This document shows positions 1 to 5,660 of a stretch of 6,297 nt of DNA, in pieces. The translations under genes were made by a program, and so were the position numbers. Origin of the DNA: Gemmatimonas sp. (GTDB taxonomy: Bacteria > Gemmatimonadota > Gemmatimonadetes > Gemmatimonadales > Gemmatimonadaceae); assembly GCF_031426495.1 (NCBI RefSeq), contig NZ_JANPLK010000058.1:1-6297 (forward strand), written 5' to 3'. The notes under the pieces were generated by a model. The model was not told the origin of the DNA and made no database searches. It worked only from the letters and a program-made list of their open reading frames with translations. Each line of letters starts with the position of its first letter. Positions within the stretch are counted from its first letter, which is position 1.

Positions 1-107
1 GGGGGGGCTGGGGGGGCGCGATGCTTTCCGTGTGGTTGCGGCGGTTGGGGTTTTATACCCCCCCCCTCTGGTCCGGGGGTACTGTTGGTTTAAACCCCGG
101 CTACCAA
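1..107. other. G/C-homopolymer and hairpin-rich non-coding leader
   Basis: No credible reading frame lies here. The stretch opens with two runs of seven G separated by CT (1-16), which could fold as a G-quadruplex on the + strand. GGGGT (47-51) pairs with ACCCC (57-61) around a 5-nt loop inside a run of nine C (58-66). CCGGGG (73-78) pairs with CCCCGG (95-100), and GTTGGT (84-89) pairs with ACCAAC (103-108), so two alternative folds compete. GGTTTAAACC (87-96) is a perfect palindrome. It could be an upstream regulatory leader of the PEP-CTERM gene, part of a repeat element, or poor-quality sequence at a contig end. I cannot decide between these. Confidence 0.4.
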
Positions 108-139
108 CGACTCTGACCCCTTGAACGCCCTTGAACGCC
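108..139 (-). repeat. Left copy of an inverted repeat (CTGACCCC plus two TTGAACGCC units)
   Basis: CGACTCTGACCCC (108-120) is followed by two 10-bp units beginning TTGAACGCC (121-130 and 131-140). Read on the opposite strand, the right-hand end of the window (6238-6282) has the same order: CGACCCTGACCCC, then three related 11-bp units. The two copies are therefore inverted and point inward. The left copy overlaps the TTG start codon of the gene at 131. It may be a dispersed intergenic repeat or the end of an element. The family is not recognised with certainty. Confidence 0.6.
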
Positions 140-1213
140 GCTAGCGCACGACCACCTCGATCCCGAACAGCGGCCGTCGCGATCGCCGTTCTCGCCGGTC
201 CAATGTCCACCGCGCGTGCCGACGGCACCCCAACCAGCTGGAATTGGCAGCTGGTCAGCGCCGGCTTCTCACCCGACGGCGGCAACGTCAACTCCTCGCT
301 GCCCTCGTTGTTCGCCGCATCGACGTCCGACGTGTACCTCACGGGCTGCTACCGCTGCCTGTTCCGGTGGAACGGCACGACGTTCTCGTCGCAGACGCAA
401 CCCGCCGGCGCGAATCGCTACACGGTGAGCGGCGCCCCCGGCAGCGCGATCTACAGCGCGGGTCAGCAGGGCTATCAGTCGGGCAATCTGCTTCAGTTCA
501 ACGGCACTACGTGGACAAACGTGCTCAACTCATCCGGCGAACTATTCAACACGTTCGTTGCGGCTGACGGCGGCGTGTTCGTGGTGGGCGACGGCACGTT
601 CTATCGCAACACGGGGCTGGGCTTCAACGCCGTGAATACTGGATTGAGCACGGCGTTCAACACCGACCGTCTGTTGGCCGTGACCGGCTTCAGCTCGAAC
701 GATGTGTTCATGGGCGGTTACAACGGTCGCATTCTGCGTTACAACGGCACCAGCATCACGTCGATGAACACCGGCGTGAACGCGGCGTTCGTGGCCATGG
801 ACGGCACGTCGGCCAGCAATCTCTTCGCGGTGGGCAACAACGGCATCGTCATGTTCTTCAACGGCACCACGTGGACGCAGCTGCCGTCGCTTGGAAACGT
901 TGGCTTGTGGGGTGTTAAGGCGCTCGGTCCGAACGACGTGCTGGTGTCGGGCGAGAACGGTCTGCTGGCGCGCTGGAATGGTGTGAGCTGGACGACGATC
1001 AACCTCGGCACCACCAACCGACTCGGCGCCATCAGCACGCCGGATGCCGGTAGGACGCTGTTCATCGCCGAAGCCACCTACTCCGATGTGCGCTTCCGCC
1101 TAGGTAGCGCGGTGTACGCGCCGACCACCGTGCCCGAGCCGGCAACGACGGTGCTCGTTGCGCTGGGGCTGGCGGGCGTGCTGGTGGTGCGGGGCCGGCG
1201 GCGGAGTCCGTAG
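131..1213 (+). CDS. Secreted PEP-CTERM protein with beta-propeller-like repeats
   Basis: This 360-residue protein is probably exported and then processed at the cell surface. A signal peptide is visible at 1-30: arginines at residues 7-12, a hydrophobic AAVAIAVLAG core, and an ARA site before D31. The body is built of about six or seven units of roughly 40 residues with the pattern 'NDVFxxGxNGxIxxxNGTTW'. The NGTTW-like motifs are at residues 81, 124, 205, 244 and 283, as expected for a WD/Kelch-like beta-propeller; the blade near 150-170 is degenerate. The C-terminus is a classic PEP-CTERM signal: VPEP (334-337), a hydrophobic helix (about 339-353), then RGRRRSP. In known systems an exosortase (EpsH/XrtA type) cleaves this tail. 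None is encoded here. C73 and C76 (CYRC) are the only cysteines and could form a disulfide. The start is a TTG inside a repeat, with an in-frame TGA at 122-124. The next ATG (203) would remove the signal peptide. The ligand and role are unknown. Confidence 0.85.
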   Translation: MNAASARPPRSRTAAVAIAVLAGPMSTARADGTPTSWNWQLVSAGFSPDGGNVNSSLPSLFAASTSDVYLTGCYRCLFRWNGTTFSSQTQPAGANRYTVSGAPGSAIYSAGQQGYQSGNLLQFNGTTWTNVLNSSGELFNTFVAADGGVFVVGDGTFYRNTGLGFNAVNTGLSTAFNTDRLLAVTGFSSNDVFMGGYNGRILRYNGTSITSMNTGVNAAFVAMDGTSASNLFAVGNNGIVMFFNGTTWTQLPSLGNVGLWGVKALGPNDVLVSGENGLLARWNGVSWTTINLGTTNRLGAISTPDAGRTLFIAEATYSDVRFRLGSAVYAPTTVPEPATTVLVALGLAGVLVVRGRRRSP

Positions 1214-1214
1214 G

Positions 1215-1312
1215 TTCACGCGAAGCTCGCGAAGCGCGCGGAGAACAGCAAAAGAGAAATGCTTGTTGTTGCTGTTCTTCGCGCCCTTCGCGTGCTCCGC
1301 GATCTTCGCGTC
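1215..1312. repeat. Large imperfect hairpin made of 9-bp CTTCGCGnn units
   Basis: The right arm holds four tandem 9-bp units: CTTCGCGCC (1277-1285), CTTCGCGTG (1286-1294), CTCCGCGAT (1295-1303) and CTTCGCGTC (1304-1312). The left arm holds three units in inverted orientation: CGCGAAGCT (1219-1227), CGCGAAGCG (1228-1236) and CGCGGAGAA (1237-1245). Between them AACAGCAA (1244-1251) pairs perfectly with TTGCTGTT (1269-1276) around a 17-nt loop. The inner 23 bp of the stem contain only one G-U pair and one mismatch. It begins just after the PEP-CTERM stop codon, so it may protect or terminate that transcript, but there is no U-tract. It looks like a dispersed intergenic repeat element. Confidence 0.7.
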
Positions 1313-1391
1313 GAGCTGTTGTCGTAGCAGTTGCTCTCCCAGCCCCAACGCAGAACTGTCAGACCCCACCCGTATCCTTCCTATTCGCCCC

Positions 1392-1397
1392 GGAGGG
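1392..1397 (+). promoter_or_regulatory. Shine-Dalgarno sequence that decides the start at 1400
   Basis: GGAGGG stands 2-7 nt before the ATG at 1400. It is the strongest ribosome binding site in the window. It favours this ATG over the in-frame TTG at 1331, which would add 23 low-complexity residues read through intergenic sequence. The spacing is somewhat short. Confidence 0.65.
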
Positions 1398-1399
1398 AT

Positions 1400-1888
1400 A
1401 TGACCAAAAGGCTCACGCCGAAGCAGCTACAGAAAGCACTGCGCAAACACCGGTTCCCGGCAGACGACGGTTGGACCATGACCACGCCGACCGCGAGCGC
1501 CATCGCGGTCACCAATGGCAGTGAATCCTTCAATATTGAAATGATCCTCGACCAGCAGCGCGCGGGCCGAGTCGACCAACTCTGCACCGCACTCGGGCGC
1601 CTGTTGCTCACCATGCGCGACCACGAGCCCACCATAACTTGGGCCGTCGCCGCACCCCACACCGACGCGTGGCTCGAGACCTTCGAGAAGATCCCGCTGC
1701 GGGTGCTGGCCACCTTTCGGCTCGCGCTCATGCTGGCGGATCACGACCGCGTGATCGAGTACCCCAACGACTACGAGTACGACGAGCGGGTGCTGCTCGA
1801 TGATGAGGATCTTTCAGACCTCGTGCTGCCATCAGACATCGACGACGAGCTGGATGCCCTCCTCGATGGTGACATGAACAATCACTAA
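1400..1888 (+). CDS. Hypothetical protein with basic N-terminus and acidic C-terminal tail
   Basis: I do not recognise this 162-residue protein. It has no signal peptide or membrane segment, so it is probably cytoplasmic. Residues 1-18 are rich in Lys/Arg (TKRLTPKQLQKALRKHR). Residues 20-110 look like a mixed alpha/beta fold, with a predicted strand around NGSESFNIEMIL (39-50) and helices at about 56-72 and 88-113. From residue 114 to 158 there are 19 Asp/Glu, including DDED (134-137) and DDE (148-150). This charge separation could mean a nucleic-acid or basic-protein mimic, or a chaperone-like tail, but that is speculation. The start is set by GGAGGG directly upstream. The gene stands alone: 186 nt separate it from the PEP-CTERM gene and 92 nt from the next gene. 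Codon use looks like its neighbours, with strong G/C third positions. Confidence 0.75.
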   Translation: MTKRLTPKQLQKALRKHRFPADDGWTMTTPTASAIAVTNGSESFNIEMILDQQRAGRVDQLCTALGRLLLTMRDHEPTITWAVAAPHTDAWLETFEKIPLRVLATFRLALMLADHDRVIEYPNDYEYDERVLLDDEDLSDLVLPSDIDDELDALLDGDMNNH

Positions 1889-1946
1889 GCGCGCGTGCGT
1901 GACCGCGGAGACCGGTTGCGCATCGGGGGCGCGGCGCGTCATCACT

Positions 1947-1960
1947 TGGCACTTCTGCCA
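1947..1960. promoter_or_regulatory. Short inverted repeat upstream of the GAF operon
   Basis: TGGCA (1947-1951) and TGCCA (1956-1960) form a perfect 5-bp dyad with a 4-nt spacer. It sits 20 nt before the ATG at 1981, in the only gap (1889-1980) that could hold the promoter of this gene pair. It could be a small operator or a weak RNA hairpin. A TACTCT sequence at 1961-1966 resembles a -10 element, but no -35 at proper spacing is visible. Confidence 0.25.
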
Positions 1961-1980
1961 TACTCTCCGACCGTGCGTGC

Positions 1981-2301
1981 ATGACGAATACCGCGCCATC
2001 TCCGGCCAACACGATCCCCGGATACAATCTGGTCGAACCCTCCGAGCGCGACGCGTGCGCAGCCATGCAACGCGTGTTCGGCGCTATCAAGGCCGATGAG
2101 CGCTGGGCGCAGGCGTGCGCTCAGGTCAACCTGCGGCCCGGCTTCGTACAACCGGGTGAGGAATTGCGCGACGTAGCCGCGGCCCTCGCGCTGCAGGGCG
2201 GAGCCGCCGCCACCGTCGCGCGCTCGATCGAAATCCGCATCCGCACGTACTACGGCCTGCCCCTCACTCCCGCTTCCGCATCCACGAGCGCTGCATCATG
2301 A
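1981..2301 (+). CDS. Small hypothetical protein coupled to the GAF gene
   Basis: This 106-residue protein matches no family I can name. It lacks a signal peptide or membrane helix. A Pro/Ser/Ala-rich start (1-20) precedes a probable helical core: residues 21-50 (SERDACAAMQRVFGAIKADE and on) and 58-90, ending in RSIEIRIRTYYGL. A low-complexity Ala/Ser tail (98-106) closes it. Two cysteines are at 26 and 46. No Shine-Dalgarno sequence precedes the ATG, and the nearby GTG triplets (1973, 1977) are out of frame. Its stop codon overlaps the start of the GAF gene as ATGA (2298-2301), which argues for one transcript and translational coupling. It may be a partner of the GAF protein. That rests only on the gene overlap. 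Confidence 0.7.
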   Translation: MTNTAPSPANTIPGYNLVEPSERDACAAMQRVFGAIKADERWAQACAQVNLRPGFVQPGEELRDVAAALALQGGAAATVARSIEIRIRTYYGLPLTPASASTSAAS

Positions 2302-2825
2302 CCGCCGATCCGCTGTACGCGATGGAGCGCCTGCAAGAGATCGCCGACCTCGATCTGCTCTCTGCCGACGTCGATCCGATTCTCCAAGACGTCGCCGCTC
2401 GTGCCGCGACGCACCTCTCGCTGCCGGTGTCGTTGATCAGCGTCGTGCTCGATGACGCGCTCCACGTGGCCGGCTCACATGGACTCGATGGACTCTGGCT
2501 CGGCGAAACCGGTGGCCATCCGGTGGAGTGGTCGTTCTGCGCCACATCGGTTCGTACCCGCGAAGCGTACGTGGTGGAGCGCGCGACCGAAGACGCCTAT
2601 CACCGCACGAATCCGTTGGTCGTTCAAGACGGTGTTCGTTGCTATGCCGGCGTGCCGCTGATCTCGTCACGCGGCTATGTACTGGGCAACCTCTGCGTGG
2701 TCGGACTCGAAGAGCGCACCTTCACCGCCAATGAAGTCGCGTTCTTGCATGAGATGGCACAGACGACGGTGGCGCGGATCGAAGAACGTCGTGGGCGGGC
2801 TAGTGCCGCCGTGCCCCACGCGTAA
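2298..2825 (+). CDS. Stand-alone GAF-domain protein
   Basis: This 175-residue protein is essentially a single GAF domain (about residues 12-163). The recognisable parts are the PVSLISVVLDDALHVAGSHGL strand pair (43-63), WSFCATSV (78-85), the helix-strand ERATEDAYHRTNPLV (94-108), RCYAGVPL (114-121), GYVLGNLCVVG (126-136), and the closing helix FTANEVAFLHEMAQTTVARIEER. This is the form of GAF often found at the N-terminus of histidine kinases and diguanylate cyclases, but here no output domain follows. Known GAF domains bind cyclic nucleotides, tetrapyrroles or other small molecules, or serve in dimerisation. C81 (FCAT) and C115 lie near the usual ligand pocket, so haem, bilin or redox sensing is conceivable. 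The start overlaps the upstream stop by ATGA. The gene ends 65 nt before the kinase, so it may feed into kinase signalling, but this is inference. Confidence 0.88.
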   Translation: MTADPLYAMERLQEIADLDLLSADVDPILQDVAARAATHLSLPVSLISVVLDDALHVAGSHGLDGLWLGETGGHPVEWSFCATSVRTREAYVVERATEDAYHRTNPLVVQDGVRCYAGVPLISSRGYVLGNLCVVGLEERTFTANEVAFLHEMAQTTVARIEERRGRASAAVPHA

Positions 2826-2837
2826 CTTCCGCTACTG

Positions 2838-2853
2838 GGAGGCCTCGGCCTCC
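2838..2853. other. Palindrome between GAF gene and kinase
   Basis: GGAGGCC (2838-2844) and GGCCTCC (2847-2853) form a perfect 7-bp dyad with only two bases between the arms. No T-tract follows (GCGTTATCCC), so it is a poor intrinsic terminator. It could be an operator for the kinase-sigma pair or a weak attenuating hairpin. Confidence 0.35.
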
Positions 2854-2890
2854 GCGTTATCCCGCTGGCGTCCAATTCTCTTCATTGCCG

Positions 2891-5626
2891 ATGGCGTCCC
2901 ATTCCTCCCGTGAACTCGCCGAGCTGTCGCCGCTGCTCGATCAGGCGCTCACCCTCACGGGCGATGCGCGTTCGGCCTGGCTGGCGACATTGCGGAACGA
3001 GCAACCGGAGGCAGCCGCTCGTCTCGAGGCGCTACTGGCCGCTGAGGCGGGGATGGACGCCGATCGCTTTCTGGCCGACTCGCCCAGCCACGAGCTCACG
3101 CCGGACGCGGTAGCCCCGGACGCGGTAGCGCCGGACGCACTCGTGGGACGTCGCCTTGGTGCCTACACCCTCGAGCGGCCGCTCGGACAGGGCGGCATGG
3201 GCAGTGTGTGGCTGGCACGGCGCAGCGATGGACGTTACGACGGCGTGGCCGCGCTCAAGTTGCCGCATTTGTCGCGCCTGTCGAACGACGGTATACGCCG
3301 GTTTCAGCGTGAAGGCAGTGCGCTGGCCAAGCTCACGCACCCCAACATCGCGCGTCTCACCGATGCGGGCGTGGCCGATGACGGACAGCCGTACCTCGTA
3401 CTGGAGTACGTAGACGGCACGCGCATCGATCGCTGGTGCGACGAACGGAAGCTCGATCCCGATGCGCGTCTCGCGCTCTTTCAGCAGGTGCTCGCCGCCG
3501 TGGCGCATGCGCATGCGTCGCTGCTGGTACACCGTGATCTCAAGCCGTCGAACATTCTTGTCACGGCCGATGGCGCGGTGAAGCTGCTCGACTTCGGTAT
3601 CGTGAAGCTGCTCGAGGCCGCCCCCGATGGCTCCGATCCGGTCGAGATCACGGGGGTGGGCGGTGGACCACTCACGCCCGAATACGCCGCCCCCGAACAG
3701 GTGTCCGGTGGTCCGATCACCACCGCTACCGACATCTACGCGTTGGGCGTGCTGCTCTATCAGCTGCTCTCGGGCCGTCATCCCACGGCCGGAGACTCGC
3801 GGTCGGCGGTGGACATGCTGCAGGCCGTGGCCGCCACGATGCCGCGACGTATGAGTGCGGTCGTGGCCGATGAGAAGCTGCGCAAACTCTACGCCGGCGA
3901 TCTCGATGTGATCGTGGCCAAGACGCTCGAGAAGGATCCGTCGCAGCGCTACGCGTCGGTGGCTGCGCTTTCCGACGATATCGCACGGTTTCAGCGACAT
4001 GCGCCGGTGAAGGCTCGACCGTCGTCCACGTGGTACCGCACGCAGAAGTTCGTGCGACGTAACCGGCTCGGCGTGACCGTTGGTGCCGGTGTCGTGGCGG
4101 CACTGCTCACGGCTACGGTGATCACGGCGCAACAATCCATCGTGGCCCGCACCGAGCGCGATGAGTCCCGCAAGCAGCGTGATCTCGCCCTGCTCGAGGA
4201 ACGACGCGCCACGGCCGCCAACGGCTTTTTGCAAACGCTCGTGCAAGCGGTGCCCACCGGCGAGCCGTTCACGCCGGCCACGCTCATGACGCGGGCGCGC
4301 ACGCTGCTCGAGGGCGACTACGCGGCCGATCCGCGTTTTGCGTCGCGCATGCTGCTCGACTTGGCGTCGAGCTTCGAAGCCATCGACGATGCCGCATCAG
4401 AACGCGCCCTGCTCGAGCGCGCCCGCGAGCTGGCGGTGCGCAGCGGGGATCTCGAATCGGAAAGTCGGGCGCAATGTTCGTTGGCGTTGCTGGTGTCGCG
4501 CGACCCCGACAGCACCGCCGTCTCACGGCCCTTCGTGGATGCCGGCGACGCCGCGATCGCGAAGATGCGCCCCGCCACCGCGGCCGCACAGGTGCCCTGC
4601 CTCATGGCACGGGCGCGAATCGTGGGCGAGCTTGGCCCGGCCGACAGCGCGCTTACATATGGCGAGCGGGCACTGGCGGTGGCCGAAGCGTCGGGTGATA
4701 CGTCGTCGGCCACGTTTACGTCGTTGTTGAGCGAACTTACCGACACCTACCACAACAACAATCGGGTGCGCGACGCGTACAACGTGGCGCTGCGGTGGGC
4801 GAATACACTGGAGCGCACGGGTCGCGGCAGCAGCATTCTGATGTTGCGCGCGCGTCAACGCGCCGCCACTGATTTGCGTGACTTGGGCGAGATGCAGTCG
4901 GCCGATTCCGCGTTGCGTGACGTGATTGCGTTGGCGCGCCGGATCGATTCTACCGCAGTCCCGCCGTACGTGTCGGTGCTGGCCGGCGAGATCGCCAAGG
5001 CACTCGACCGACCCGATTCGGCGGTGGCAGTACTGGAGCGCGCCGTGCTCGACGCGCGTCGCTCCAAAGACAACTTCCGCACCAGCTGGGCCTTGTCGCA
5101 GCTGGTGATCACGCTGGCCGACGCCGGACGTGTGGCGCCGGCGACTATACGGCGCGAGGAGTTCGCCAAGGCGAATTCGCTCGGCGCCGGCACCCTCACG
5201 ATGCTCGATGCGCGCATCGCTGATGCCCGCGGGCAACCCGATCGTTCGCTCCCCGCCTACATGGCGGCGTTGGCCGAGCGCGGGTTTCCCAATGGACGTG
5301 GCGCGCCGCCGTATCACCGCGTGGTGTATCGCGCTGCACGCGCCGCGTTGGCCACCGGCAACGCCCGCGCGGCGGATTCGCTGGCCGCGCACGCCGTCCG
5401 GCTGGAAGGCATCATGGGTCACAAGCCAACGCAGAGCGGCGACATGGGGCTCTCCATGTTGGTGCGTGCGCGGGCGCAACTCCTGCTCGGCGATAGCACG
5501 TCAGCGCGTTCCACGCTGGCCAGCGCGCAGACGGCGCTGCGGTATGGCCTGGGCGTTGGTCACGCGGCAACCCGCGATGCGCAAACGTTGGCGGGAGCAC
5601 TCGAAGCGGCACTCGCGGCCCGATAG
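2891..5626 (+). CDS. Transmembrane Ser/Thr protein kinase with C-terminal TPR-like sensor half
   Basis: This 911-residue Hanks-type kinase probably phosphorylates protein Ser/Thr in the cytoplasm. Numbering is from the ATG at 2891; an in-frame TTG at 2885 is also possible, and neither has a Shine-Dalgarno sequence. Residues 5-65 are the short helical N-terminal module usual in this kinase type (LDQALTLTGDARSAWL... RLEALLAAE). A PDAVA repeat linker (71-85) follows. The kinase domain spans about 91-370: glycine loop GQGGMGSVW (99-107), ATP lysine K123, helix-C glutamate E141, catalytic HRDLKPSN (214-221, D216 as catalytic base), DFG (234-236), APE (267-269), D281 and R353. No key residue is missing. 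After basic WYRTQKFVRRNR comes one membrane helix (about 393-413). A charged coiled-coil-like stretch (419-445) and about 460 residues of helical TPR-like repeats follow, probably outside the membrane, as ligand or protein sensor. The sigma gene begins 33 nt downstream, its likely substrate by family precedent. Confidence 0.93.
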   Translation: MASHSSRELAELSPLLDQALTLTGDARSAWLATLRNEQPEAAARLEALLAAEAGMDADRFLADSPSHELTPDAVAPDAVAPDALVGRRLGAYTLERPLGQGGMGSVWLARRSDGRYDGVAALKLPHLSRLSNDGIRRFQREGSALAKLTHPNIARLTDAGVADDGQPYLVLEYVDGTRIDRWCDERKLDPDARLALFQQVLAAVAHAHASLLVHRDLKPSNILVTADGAVKLLDFGIVKLLEAAPDGSDPVEITGVGGGPLTPEYAAPEQVSGGPITTATDIYALGVLLYQLLSGRHPTAGDSRSAVDMLQAVAATMPRRMSAVVADEKLRKLYAGDLDVIVAKTLEKDPSQRYASVAALSDDIARFQRHAPVKARPSSTWYRTQKFVRRNRLGVTVGAGVVAALLTATVITAQQSIVARTERDESRKQRDLALLEERRATAANGFLQTLVQAVPTGEPFTPATLMTRARTLLEGDYAADPRFASRMLLDLASSFEAIDDAASERALLERARELAVRSGDLESESRAQCSLALLVSRDPDSTAVSRPFVDAGDAAIAKMRPATAAAQVPCLMARARIVGELGPADSALTYGERALAVAEASGDTSSATFTSLLSELTDTYHNNNRVRDAYNVALRWANTLERTGRGSSILMLRARQRAATDLRDLGEMQSADSALRDVIALARRIDSTAVPPYVSVLAGEIAKALDRPDSAVAVLERAVLDARRSKDNFRTSWALSQLVITLADAGRVAPATIRREEFAKANSLGAGTLTMLDARIADARGQPDRSLPAYMAALAERGFPNGRGAPPYHRVVYRAARAALATGNARAADSLAAHAVRLEGIMGHKPTQSGDMGLSMLVRARAQLLLGDSTSARSTLASAQTALRYGLGVGHAATRDAQTLAGALEAALAAR
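3101..3145 (+). repeat. 15-bp tandem repeat inside the kinase gene
   Basis: CCGGACGCGGTAGCC (3101-3115) is followed by a copy differing only in its last base (3116-3130). A third copy (3131-3145) has diverged in its second half. It encodes PDAVA-PDAVA-PDALV, a flexible linker between the N-terminal module and the kinase domain. Each unit is five codons, so changes in copy number keep the frame. Confidence 0.85.
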
Positions 5627-5655
5627 GCCGACTATCTTACGGCGTATCCTCTCCA

Positions 5656-5660
5656 CGGAG
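5656..5660 (+). promoter_or_regulatory. Shine-Dalgarno-like CGGAG overlapping the assigned sigma start
   Basis: CGGAG ends on the first base of the GTG at 5660, so it cannot serve that start. It lies 8 nt before an in-frame CTG at 5669, an optimal distance. The true start is therefore uncertain by three codons. Confidence 0.35.

Noticed and set aside
1215..1312. CRISPR array or intrinsic terminator in the 9-bp repeat region
   Set aside because: Units are only 9 bp with no spacers, and no U-tract follows the hairpin.
1331..1399. N-terminal extension of the acidic-protein gene to the TTG at 1331
   Set aside because: The extra 23 residues are Pro/Arg-rich and lack a ribosome site; GGAGGG precedes the ATG at 1400.
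1946..1960. TTGGCAC as a sigma-54 (-24/-12) promoter
   Set aside because: The GC of the would-be -12 element is about three bases too close to the GG, so spacing does not fit sigma-54.
2838..2853. Intrinsic terminator after the GAF gene
   Set aside because: The dyad has almost no loop and no T-run follows.
3032..4246. 404-codon open frame on the minus strand within the kinase gene
   Set aside because: It is antisense to the conserved kinase domain, rich in Arg/His/Gly without recognisable motifs, and typical of GC-rich codon shadowing.
4523..5479. 318-codon open frame on the minus strand opposite the kinase sensor half
   Set aside because: It has composition typical of a shadow frame and no domain; the + strand frame continues a recognised kinase.
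5622..5635. GATAG/CTATC dyad in the kinase-sigma gap as an operator
   Set aside because: It is only 5 bp, overlaps the kinase stop codon, and is likely to occur by chance.
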